DNA of 13,885 nucleotides from CALXSC01 sp964493475 (lineage in GTDB: Bacteria > Pseudomonadota > Alphaproteobacteria > Rickettsiales > UBA1997), in NCBI GenBank assembly GCA_964493475.1, contig CAZBNS010000050.1, positions 1 to 13,885 on the forward strand, given 5' to 3'. Of the stretch, positions 5,208-13,824 are shown piece after piece (within the stretch, counting starts at the first letter, position 1; the number at the start of each line of letters is the position of its first letter). The translations under genes and the position numbers were made by a program. The notes beneath the pieces were generated by a model, which worked only from the letters and a program-made list of their open reading frames with translations, was not told the origin of the DNA and did not search any database.

Positions 5208-8200
5208 ATGAAAAAGGTTAATAATCATTCCAATTACATATTAAGAAAAAGATTTTCAGAGAAGGAAGACTTAAATTTAATTCCTGATTTAATTTTTTTA
5301 CAAAAAGAATCTTATGATAAATTTTTAGGAAAGGATAATATAACAAAACAAGTCGATAGCGGGTTAACTAAAGCTTTTAAGTCTTTTTTCCCTTTGTCTG
5401 ATTTGAATAAAACTGTTACTCTTGACTTTGTATCTTATAGATTTGGTGAGGCAAAATATACAGCTAAAGAATGTTTATATTCTGGAAGAACTTACTCGGC
5501 GCCATTATATGCAACCCTAAGATTGATTCTTTGGGATGATAATGAAGAAGGCAAAAAAAATATAAAACTCATAAAAGAGCAGGAAGTTTTTTTGTGTGAT
5601 ATACCATTAATGACTGATAATGCTAGCTTTATATTTAGCGGTATTGAAAGGGTTATAATTTCTCAAATGAGAAGGGCTCCTGGTGTGTTTTTTGATTTAG
5701 AAGATTCAAAGATTTCAAATACAAAAATATATACAGCGAGAGTTATTCCAATGATGGGAAGTTGGTTGGATTTTGAGTTTGATGTTAGAGACAATTTATT
5801 CTTTAGATTAGATAGAAAAAGAAAAATGCCTATTACTACTCTTTTGAGGGCTATGGGTATGAATTTGGAAGATATCTTAAAATCTTTCTATAAACAGCAT
5901 AGTATATCTATTGAAGAAAATAAATATATTACCAATTTTGATTTTACAAAAATAGTTGGTAAAAAATTTGAGTTTGATGTAGTAGATGCTAAAACTAATG
6001 AAATAATTATTCCAAGAGACACTAAGCTCACTAAAAGAAGTTTAGAGAAAATTAAATCATCTGGTTTTGAAAAATTTATTGTGAGCGAAGTAATGATTTC
6101 CTCATATGTTCTTGTTGAGGATATCGCAAATAAAGAAACTGGCGAAATAATTTTAGCTGCTGGAACTAGATTGACTCCAGAAAAAATGGAAATTATTAAA
6201 AAGTTTGGCTTTAAATCTATAAATACTATAAATCCTGATATTTCGGAAATTGGCAGTTATGTTTATGAAACATTGTTGCTTGATAAAAATACAACTCAAG
6301 AGTTGGCGCTGTATGATATTTATAAGTCAATAAGAATTGGTGATAGTCCGGCAAGTTTTGAACAGGCTGAAAAGTTGTTTAATACAATGTTGTTTTCATC
6401 TAAATATGATTTATCCGATGTTGGAAGAATGAAAATAAATCATAGATTGGGTTTGAATACAGACGAAAAAATTCTTCATTTAACTAAAGAAGATATTATT
6501 TCAATAATACACACTTTGTCTAAAATAAAACATAATGAAGAGGCGACAGACGATATAGATAATTTGGCTAATAGAAGATTAAGAGCTGTTGGCGAATTGG
6601 TTGAAAATCAGTTTAGAATTGGTATGGCTAGAATTGAAAGAGGTATTTTGGAAAAAATGAACAATGTGGATCCAAATACTATTATGCCTCAGAATTTGAT
6701 TAATTCAAAACCTTTGGCTGCTTCAATTAATGATTTCTTTGCAACATCTCAGTTGTCTCAGTTTATGGATCATACTAATCCATTGTCCGAGTTGTCTCAT
6801 AAAAGAAGAATTTCTTCATTGGGTCCTGGTGGGCTGACAAGAGAAAGAGCTGGATTTGAGGTTAGAGATATTCACTATACTCATTATGGCAAAATTTGTC
6901 CTATCGAAACTCCTGAGGGTCAAAATATTGGTTTGGTAAGCAACTTAGCTCTATTTGCAAAAACTAATAAATATGGATTTATTAATACGCCTTATAAAAA
7001 GGTCGAGAATGGTGTTATCACAAATCAAGTCGTATATTTATCGGCTATTGAAGAAGACAAATATGTAATTTGTGAAGCGTCTGTCAATACTGATAAAAAT
7101 GGCAAAATTACTGATGAAAGCGTCGTTTGCAGAATTGCTGGAAACTATGAAAATAGAAATCCAATGGAAGTTAATTTTGTGGAAGTTTCAACAAGACAGA
7201 TTGGTTCTGTTGCTACAAATTTAGTTCCTTTTATTGAAAGCGATGATGCTAAGAGATCTTTGCTTGCTTCAAACATGATGAGACAGGCTGTTCCATTTGC
7301 AAGGCCAGAAATGCCATTAATTGGAACAGGATTGGAGCATTTGGTTGCTTCTGGCTGTGGAGCTGTTATTAAAGCTAAAAGAGCAGGTATTGTAAAAGAT
7401 GTAGACTCAAGAAGGATTGTTATTGAAATTCCTAAGAAAAATGCTTTGTCAGAAATAGATATTTATGAATTGGATAAATTTATAAAAACTAATAATGATA
7501 CAAGTATTAATCAAAAGCCTTTTGTTGAAATTGGCGACGAGATTCAAGAAGGACAAATTATAACCGATGCTCAGTGCGTTAAAGATGGAGAGCTTGCTTT
7601 AGGAAAAAATACTTTAGTTGCATTCTTGCCATGGGACGGATATAATTTTGCTGACTCAATAGTTATTTCTGAAAGACTTGTTTCTGATGATGTATTTACT
7701 TCTATTCACATTGAAGAATTTGAAGTAGTCGCAAGAGATACAAGATTAGGCCCTGAAGAAATTACAAGAGATATTCCAAATGTTAGTGAAGATGTATTGA
7801 AAAAACTTGATGAAAGCGGTATTATACATATTGGAGCTGAAATTAAAGCTGGAGATATTTTGGTTGGAAAAACAACTCCAAAGAGTGAAGCTCCTTCAAC
7901 TCCTGAAGAAAAACTTTTGAAGGTTATTTTCGGTGAAAAAGCGTCTGATGTAAAAGACAGTTCCTTGTATGTTTCGCCTGGTGTTTTGAATGGAACGGTT
8001 ATTGATGTGAGAGTATTCACTAGACAAGGTTTGGAAAAAGACGAAAGGTCAATTTTCTTAGAAAATCAGCAGATTGAAAAATTGCTAAAAGATAAGGAAG
8101 AAACTATTAGTCTTTTAAAATCTAATTTGAATTCTCAAATAATTAACTTAGTTGAAGGCGCGGTTCTTGAGAAAACTATTGGCGATTTGAAAAAGGGTGA

Positions 8201-9287
8201 TAAACTAACTAAAACAGCCTTAAAATCTCTATCAGAATTCGCATTAGCTAAAATAGTTGTCGGTGATGCTAAGATTATGGATAAGATTGAAACTCTTACG
8301 AAAGAATTAAAAGCAAAAACTGAGAGTTTAGAGAAAAAATTTAGTGCTGAAGTTCTAAAAATTAAAGAAGGTGAAGATTTGAGCCAAGGAATTTTAAAAA
8401 TAGTTAAAGTTCTAGTAGCTACAAAACAAAAACTTCAACCGGGTGATAAAATGTCTGGAAGACATGGAAATAAAGGTGTTATTTCAAGAATTTTGCCTAT
8501 TGCTGATATGCCATATATGGATGATGGAACTCCAATAGATATTCTTTTGACTCCTTCTGGCGTTCCTTCAAGAATGACGATCGGACAGATTTTGGAAACT
8601 CATTTGGGTTGGGCTTCTTCTGCTTTTGGAAAGCAATTATCTAATATTTTGGATAGTATTACAGATAAGAAGCAAAAAGAAGAGCAATTAAGAAACAAAT
8701 TGTTGTCAATTTATGATAGACCTCAAGAGCATGAAAAAATTAAAAAAATGGATGCTGAAGAGTTGCTTGAAATGTGTGAAAAATTTAGAAAAGGTGTTCC
8801 TTTTGCAACTGGTTCATTTGAAAATATTGGTATTAAAGAAATAGAGAAAATAATGGAAAATGCCGGTGTTAATAAAACTGGACAAGTGATGTTGTATGAT
8901 GGAAGAACTGGCGAAGCATTTGAAAGACCTATTACTGTTGGTTATATGTATATGTTAAAATTGCATCATTTAGTTGATACTAAAATTCATGCAAGATCTA
9001 TAGGTCCATACAGCTTGATTACTCAGCAGCCTTTGGGTGGTAAATCTCATTTCGGTGGACAAAGATTCGGTGAAATGGAATGCTGGGCTTTACAAGGTTA
9101 TGGAGCCGCTTATACATTGCAAGAAATGTTGACAGTTAAATCAGATGATGTTCTGGGTAGAGTTAAGATTTATGAATCGATTATTCAAGGCAATCAAAAC
9201 TTTACTTGTGGTGTTCCTGAGTCATTTAATGTTATGGTTAAGGAAGTCAGATCACTCGGTTTGAATATTGAACTTATAAAAGAGTAA
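5208..9287 (+). CDS. rpoB: DNA-directed RNA polymerase subunit beta
   Basis: Beta is one of the two catalytic subunits of RNA polymerase. Length 1359 aa is normal. The rifampicin region ATSQLSQFMD to KRRISSLGPGG (512-541) keeps the residues equivalent to E. coli Q513, D516, H526, R529 and S531 (here Q518, D521, H531, R534, S536). KLQPGDKMSGRHGNKG holds K1081 and K1089 (E. coli K1065, K1073), and R1122 matches R1106. The C-terminus has KSHFGGQRFGEMECWALQGYGAAYTLQEML. Oddities are A815 where E. coli has the active-centre Glu813 (NFAD instead of NFED), S678 for His673, and T1124 in SRMT. Start ATG 5208 follows AAAAAAGGTTGATGA; the protein has a short N-terminus. The frame is intact throughout and ends TAA. 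Confidence 0.98.
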   Translation: MKKVNNHSNYILRKRFSEKEDLNLIPDLIFLQKESYDKFLGKDNITKQVDSGLTKAFKSFFPLSDLNKTVTLDFVSYRFGEAKYTAKECLYSGRTYSAPLYATLRLILWDDNEEGKKNIKLIKEQEVFLCDIPLMTDNASFIFSGIERVIISQMRRAPGVFFDLEDSKISNTKIYTARVIPMMGSWLDFEFDVRDNLFFRLDRKRKMPITTLLRAMGMNLEDILKSFYKQHSISIEENKYITNFDFTKIVGKKFEFDVVDAKTNEIIIPRDTKLTKRSLEKIKSSGFEKFIVSEVMISSYVLVEDIANKETGEIILAAGTRLTPEKMEIIKKFGFKSINTINPDISEIGSYVYETLLLDKNTTQELALYDIYKSIRIGDSPASFEQAEKLFNTMLFSSKYDLSDVGRMKINHRLGLNTDEKILHLTKEDIISIIHTLSKIKHNEEATDDIDNLANRRLRAVGELVENQFRIGMARIERGILEKMNNVDPNTIMPQNLINSKPLAASINDFFATSQLSQFMDHTNPLSELSHKRRISSLGPGGLTRERAGFEVRDIHYTHYGKICPIETPEGQNIGLVSNLALFAKTNKYGFINTPYKKVENGVITNQVVYLSAIEEDKYVICEASVNTDKNGKITDESVVCRIAGNYENRNPMEVNFVEVSTRQIGSVATNLVPFIESDDAKRSLLASNMMRQAVPFARPEMPLIGTGLEHLVASGCGAVIKAKRAGIVKDVDSRRIVIEIPKKNALSEIDIYELDKFIKTNNDTSINQKPFVEIGDEIQEGQIITDAQCVKDGELALGKNTLVAFLPWDGYNFADSIVISERLVSDDVFTSIHIEEFEVVARDTRLGPEEITRDIPNVSEDVLKKLDESGIIHIGAEIKAGDILVGKTTPKSEAPSTPEEKLLKVIFGEKASDVKDSSLYVSPGVLNGTVIDVRVFTRQGLEKDERSIFLENQQIEKLLKDKEETISLLKSNLNSQIINLVEGAVLEKTIGDLKKGDKLTKTALKSLSEFALAKIVVGDAKIMDKIETLTKELKAKTESLEKKFSAEVLKIKEGEDLSQGILKIVKVLVATKQKLQPGDKMSGRHGNKGVISRILPIADMPYMDDGTPIDILLTPSGVPSRMTIGQILETHLGWASSAFGKQLSNILDSITDKKQKEEQLRNKLLSIYDRPQEHEKIKKMDAEELLEMCEKFRKGVPFATGSFENIGIKEIEKIMENAGVNKTGQVMLYDGRTGEAFERPITVGYMYMLKLHHLVDTKIHARSIGPYSLITQQPLGGKSHFGGQRFGEMECWALQGYGAAYTLQEMLTVKSDDVLGRVKIYESIIQGNQNFTCGVPESFNVMVKEVRSLGLNIELIKE

Positions 9288-9293
9288 ATTAAA

Positions 9294-9320
9294 GTAGGAC
9301 AAGATTTTGTCTTGTCCTGC
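9294..9320 (+). terminator. Stem-loop in the rpoB/rpoC gap
   Basis: AGGACAAGA (9296-9304) pairs exactly with TCTTGTCCT (9310-9318) around TTTTG; a G-U and a G-C pair extend the stem to 11 bp. It begins 6 nt after the rpoB stop. No U-tract follows. It is unlikely to terminate fully, since rpoC has no evident promoter of its own in the remaining 33 nt; an mRNA processing or stabilising element is more likely. Its core ACAAGATTTT recurs in the hairpin after rpoC. Confidence 0.6.
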
Positions 9321-9353
9321 ATATATTAATAATAAAATGAAAAAGTAAAAAAT

Positions 9354-12300
9354 ATGGCTTTAGATGGAACTTCTTCTTATGGATTAATGAGCTTGTCAAA
9401 TCAATCGCTTGATTTAGCTGATTTTGATGCTGTTAAAATATCCATTGCTAGTCCTGAAAAAATAAGATCTTGGTCTTATGGTGAGGTTACTAAACCTGAA
9501 ACCGTAAATTATAGAACATTTAAGCCGGAAAGAGATGGTTTATTTTGTGCTAGAATATTTGGACCTACAAAAGATTATGAATGTCTTTGTGGAAAGTATA
9601 AGAGGATTAAATATAAAGGTATAATTTGTGAAAAATGCGGTGTTGAAGTTACAAGCTCCAAAGTTAGAAGAGAAAGGATGGGACATATTGAATTGGCTTG
9701 CCCGGTATCTCATATTTGGTTTTTAAAATCGTTGCCTTCAAAAATTAGTGTTCTTTTAGATTTAACTCCAAAAGCAATAGAAAAAGTTATTTATTTTGAT
9801 AATTATATAGTTGTTGACTCAAAAATGACTGAGTTGGAAGATGGACAAATTCTAACTGAGATGGAATATGAAGAAGCACAGGCAAAATATGGTATAGATT
9901 CTTTTGTTGCAATGATGGGCGCTGAGTCAATTAGAAAATTATTAGAAAAAATTGATTTAGAAAAACTAAAGAAAAAGTTAATTAAGGAATTGAAAGAAAG
10001 TCGTTCTGAAATGAAAAAAGCGAAGGCTATTAAGAGATTAAAAATAGTTAATGCTTTTATTGATTCTGGAAATAGACCTGAATGGATGATTTTAACAGTT
10101 CTTCCTGTAATTCCGCCTGATCTTAGACCTTTAGTTATGCTGGACGGCGGACAATTCGCTACTTCTGATTTGAATGAATTATATAGAAGAGTTTTAAACA
10201 GAAATAACAGATTGAGAAGATTGATTGAGCTTGATGCTCCTGAAATCATTGTTAGAAATGAAAAAAGAATGCTTCAAGAATCTGTTGACGCTTTATTGGA
10301 TAATGGTAAGAGCGGAAATATTGTAAAAGCCGCCAACAAGAGACCTTTCAAATCTTTGAGTGATATGTTAAAAGGAAAACAAGGACGATTTAGACAGAAC
10401 TTATTAGGAAAAAGAGTTGACTACTCTGGAAGATCCGTTATTGTTGTTGGTCCTGAATTAAGATTGCAGCAATGCGGTTTGCCTAAAAAAATGGCTATTG
10501 AATTGTTTAAACCGTTTATATTCTCTAAACTTGAACTTTATGGAATGTCAAGCTCTATAAAGAATTCGAAAAGAATGGTTGAAGCTGAATTGCCTGAAGT
10601 TTGGGATATTCTTGACGAGGTAATTAAAGGACATCCAGTTCTTTTAAATAGAGCGCCGACTTTGCATAGATTGTCAATTCAAGCGTTTGAACCTATTTTG
10701 ATTGAAGGTAATGCTATTCAATTGCATCCATTAGTTTGTAAAGCTTTTAACGCCGATTTTGATGGAGATCAGATGGCGGTTCATGTTCCTTTGTCAATAG
10801 AGGCACAAATTGAAGCGAGAACTTTAATGATGTCTACAAATAATATTCTTCACCCTAAAGATGGTAAGCCAGTTATAGCTCCTGATGAAGATATGATGTT
10901 TGGTTTATACTATATAACTACTCAGTCCGACAGATTTAAAGACAATCCAGTTTTAATATCTAATATTCAAGAAATGGAGTATGCTTTATTTGAAGGAAGA
11001 ATTACTCTCCATGACTGTATAATGTATAGGTTCAATTTGATGAAAGAAGATGGAACTTGGGAAAGTAGAAGGGTTATTACAACACCGGGAAGAGTTAGAA
11101 TTTATGATATTTTGCCAGACTCTTGCAAAAAAGAAGAGGTATTGTCGATATTCAACAGAACTTTGGTTAAAAAAGATATAAAAACTCTTTTAGACTATGT
11201 TTACAGAAATTCAAATCAAAAAGATACTTGTATTTTTGGTGATAAAATGATGGAAATTGGTTTCAAAGAATCTTGCAAATCTGGTATTTCCGTTGGTAAA
11301 GACGATATGGTTATTCCAGATACTAAGGCTAAGAAAATTGAAGAAGCTAAAAAACACGTTCAAGAGATTGAAAAACAATATTCTGAAGGTTTAATTACAA
11401 ACGGTGAAAGATATAATAAAGTAATTGATGAATGGTCTAAGTGTTCTGATAATTTGAAAAAAGATATGATTAAAGAAATTTCAAAAGAAACAGAACCAAC
11501 TAAGAAAAATTCATTATACATGATGGTTGAATCTGGAGCAAGAGGTTCGGAATCTCAGTTGCAGCAGTTAGGTGCTATGAGAGGTCTTATGACTAAAGCT
11601 TCCGGCGGTATTATTGAGACACCTATTTTGTCAAACTTTAAAGAGGGTTTAAATATTCTTGAATACTTTATTTCTGCAAATATGGGTAGAAAAGGTCTTG
11701 TTGATACAGCTTTAAGAACAGCCAATGCTGGTTATTTAACTAGAAGATTGGTTGATGTTGCACAAGATTGTATTATTACTGAACAAGATTGCGGAAGCAC
11801 AAGAGGTATTTATCTTGAAGCTAAGATTGAAAATGGCAAAATTACTATGCCATTATCTGAAAGGGCTTTAGGAAGAGTTTTAGTTGAAGATGTTTTAGAC
11901 TTAGATACAAATAAAGTATTAATTAAGGCTGACACATTGATTGATGAGAAATTGGCAAAATTAATTAGCAACAAAGGTATTAAGAGAATTAAAGTTAGAT
12001 CAGCTTTAACTTGTGATTGCAAAGACGGTGTTTGTGCTAAATGCTATGGTAGAGACTTAACGACTGGTATTTTAGTATCAGTTGGCGAAGCCGTAGGTGT
12101 TGTTGCCGCACAAGCTGTTGGTGAACCGGGAACACAGTTAACAATGAATACAAAGCACGTTGCATCTGCTAGCGGCGTTGCTGCTGAGTCTTCAATTATT
12201 GCGCCTGATGATGGTAAAGTTTCAATTAAGAATTATAGTATTTTAAAAGATAGAAACGATAATGATATAGTTCTTTCCAGAAATTATAGTTTTGTTCTAT

Positions 12301-13493
12301 TAAACGATAAAAACAACATCTTGGCTACTTTTAAAATTCCTTATGGAGCTAAAATTTTCCATAAAGAAGGAGATGTTATAAAGAAAGGTGATTTAATTGC
12401 CGAATGGGATCCATATAATATTCCTATTCTTGCTACAAAGGACGGAACTGTTGAATATAGGGATTTATTTGACAACATTTCTTTAAAAGAAAGAATTGAT
12501 GAAGACACATCTATTTCAACCAAGACAGTTATTGATTGGAAACACCAGAATAACAAATCTAAATTAAAACCATTAATTGCAGTTATTTCCAAAAATGGAA
12601 CAATTGAATATGATTTAACCATTGGTGTTATTATTGTTGTTAATAATAGCGATCAGGTTCAAGCCGGCGATATTTTAGCAAGAATTCCAAGAGAATCTTC
12701 AAGAAATAAGGATATTACTGGCGGTCTGCCAAGAGTTGCTGAGTTATTTGAGGCTAGAAAACCAAAGAACTATTCAATTATGGCCGAGATTGACGGAACC
12801 GTTAAATTTGATAACGATTACAAAATTAAGAGAAAAATTGTAATAATTCCTGATGACAAAACCACAGAGCCAGTTGAATACATAATACCAAAAGGTAAGT
12901 ATTTATTTGTCAATGATGGAGATAAAGTTAAAAAGGCCGATATTTTAGTTGATGGAAATCCAGTACCTCATGATATTTTAAGAATATTGGGTATTGAAAA
13001 GTTTGCTGAATACATGACAAAGGAAATTCAAAAAGTTTACGAAATGCAAGGTATAATAATCGCTGATAAACATATTGAAGTTATTTTAAGCATGATGTTG
13101 AAAAAAGTTGAAGTAATTGACGCCGGGGAAACATCATTAATGGTTGGCGAACATTTAGATAAGGATGATTTAGATGAAATCAATAAAAAAGCAATAGACG
13201 AGGGCTTAAAGCCAGCAAGAGTTGAGCCTGTCCTACTTGGTTTAACAAGAGCTTCATTGCAGACCAAATCATTTATTTCCGCCGCTTCATTCCAAGAAAC
13301 AACTAGAGTTTTAACAGACTCCGCTGTTCAAGGAAGAATTGACAGGTTAAAAGGCTTAAAAGAAAACATCATTCTTGGCAGATTAATTCCTGCTGGAACA
13401 GGTCTTTTAGTTGAAAAAATTAAAAAGGAAGCATTAAAAGAAGTTCCCGTTGATAGTGAGGAAACAAACATGGAACAGACTAAAACAGAGTAG
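9354..13493 (+). CDS. rpoC: DNA-directed RNA polymerase subunit beta'
   Basis: Beta' holds the catalytic magnesium of RNA polymerase. Length 1379 aa is normal. The N-terminal zinc ribbon has Cys77, 79, 92 and 95. The catalytic loop NADFDGDQ places Asp468, 470 and 472 on the metal. The second zinc site uses Cys813, 887, 894 and 897. The bridge helix spans roughly 768-805 and the trigger loop starts near 917. An SI3-type insertion (about 945-1125) splits the trigger loop, whose return half contains KDITGGLPRVAELFEARKPK. Oddities: the bridge-helix N-terminal part reads SANMGRKG where E. coli has STHGARKG, and the trigger loop reads TMNTKHVAS where E. coli has TMRTFHIGG. Surrounding segments are highly conserved and the frame is intact. 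The start has a weak AAAAG site. The stop is TAG. Confidence 0.98.
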   Translation: MALDGTSSYGLMSLSNQSLDLADFDAVKISIASPEKIRSWSYGEVTKPETVNYRTFKPERDGLFCARIFGPTKDYECLCGKYKRIKYKGIICEKCGVEVTSSKVRRERMGHIELACPVSHIWFLKSLPSKISVLLDLTPKAIEKVIYFDNYIVVDSKMTELEDGQILTEMEYEEAQAKYGIDSFVAMMGAESIRKLLEKIDLEKLKKKLIKELKESRSEMKKAKAIKRLKIVNAFIDSGNRPEWMILTVLPVIPPDLRPLVMLDGGQFATSDLNELYRRVLNRNNRLRRLIELDAPEIIVRNEKRMLQESVDALLDNGKSGNIVKAANKRPFKSLSDMLKGKQGRFRQNLLGKRVDYSGRSVIVVGPELRLQQCGLPKKMAIELFKPFIFSKLELYGMSSSIKNSKRMVEAELPEVWDILDEVIKGHPVLLNRAPTLHRLSIQAFEPILIEGNAIQLHPLVCKAFNADFDGDQMAVHVPLSIEAQIEARTLMMSTNNILHPKDGKPVIAPDEDMMFGLYYITTQSDRFKDNPVLISNIQEMEYALFEGRITLHDCIMYRFNLMKEDGTWESRRVITTPGRVRIYDILPDSCKKEEVLSIFNRTLVKKDIKTLLDYVYRNSNQKDTCIFGDKMMEIGFKESCKSGISVGKDDMVIPDTKAKKIEEAKKHVQEIEKQYSEGLITNGERYNKVIDEWSKCSDNLKKDMIKEISKETEPTKKNSLYMMVESGARGSESQLQQLGAMRGLMTKASGGIIETPILSNFKEGLNILEYFISANMGRKGLVDTALRTANAGYLTRRLVDVAQDCIITEQDCGSTRGIYLEAKIENGKITMPLSERALGRVLVEDVLDLDTNKVLIKADTLIDEKLAKLISNKGIKRIKVRSALTCDCKDGVCAKCYGRDLTTGILVSVGEAVGVVAAQAVGEPGTQLTMNTKHVASASGVAAESSIIAPDDGKVSIKNYSILKDRNDNDIVLSRNYSFVLLNDKNNILATFKIPYGAKIFHKEGDVIKKGDLIAEWDPYNIPILATKDGTVEYRDLFDNISLKERIDEDTSISTKTVIDWKHQNNKSKLKPLIAVISKNGTIEYDLTIGVIIVVNNSDQVQAGDILARIPRESSRNKDITGGLPRVAELFEARKPKNYSIMAEIDGTVKFDNDYKIKRKIVIIPDDKTTEPVEYIIPKGKYLFVNDGDKVKKADILVDGNPVPHDILRILGIEKFAEYMTKEIQKVYEMQGIIIADKHIEVILSMMLKKVEVIDAGETSLMVGEHLDKDDLDEINKKAIDEGLKPARVEPVLLGLTRASLQTKSFISAASFQETTRVLTDSAVQGRIDRLKGLKENIILGRLIPAGTGLLVEKIKKEALKEVPVDSEETNMEQTKTE

Positions 13494-13530
13494 TTTTATA
13501 GTTGTTTAATTAAGTGTAATATGGTTGTTT

Positions 13531-13562
13531 ACAAAGACAAGATTTTTCAATCTTGTCTTTGT
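13531..13562 (+). terminator. Strong stem-loop after rpoC, likely operon terminator
   Basis: ACAAAGACAAGATT (13531-13544) pairs perfectly with AATCTTGTCTTTGT (13549-13562) around TTTC, a 14-bp stem beginning 37 nt after the rpoC stop. It is the longest perfect stem in the window. A clear U-tract is absent (GTATTAAG follows), so it may act with Rho or mainly protect the mRNA 3' end. Its position at the end of the last gene supports a terminator role. Confidence 0.6.
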
Positions 13563-13662
13563 GTATTAAGAGAAATATAGGCAAATTATGACTCAACCGC
13601 AATTCATAAATTAAACAATTCCAATCTTGTCATAGCAAAGCAAAAAAATTCAATGACTCGAG

Positions 13663-13802
13663 CCTTGTCATTACCAGGATAGATTTTGAGACAAAGTTAT
13701 TGACAAAAGCATGGATTCCCCCCCTCAGCTCTGTCATTACCACGTAGATTTTGTTAATAAACGAAGCCATCCGCAGTCTTGTCATTACAAGACTATACTT
13801 TA
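13663..13802 (+). repeat. Three partial TGTCATT-family repeats
   Basis: GTCATTAC occurs at 13667, 13733 and 13781, each followed by a decayed version of CAGGCTAGATTTTG. The copy at 13733 has the lead CTCAGCTC and continues AGATTTTGTTAATAAACGAAG, matching the start of the better copy exactly 100 bp downstream. None has a matching right arm, so they look like truncated halves of the palindrome. Spacing (66, 48 and 52 bp to the following copy) is irregular, unlike CRISPR. Confidence 0.65.
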
Positions 13803-13824
13803 CTATCCAATAACTCAATAACTC

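Noticed and set aside
6741..6830. Natural rifampicin resistance
   Set aside because: The key contact positions (Q518, D521, H531, R534, S536) are the same as in sensitive enzymes; differences at H522, T523, L529 and S530 are not established resistance changes.
784..13493. Possible recoding of UGA as tryptophan, given the absence of TGA stops
   Set aside because: No in-frame TGA occurs in any gene, Trp positions use TGG, and the tRNA-Trp anticodon is CCA; nine stop codons are too few to draw anything from the lack of TGA.
13630..13818. Antisense open frame of 62 codons downstream of rpoC
   Set aside because: Built from the intergenic repeat; it contains recurring VMTRL/VMTEL pieces and has no family resemblance.
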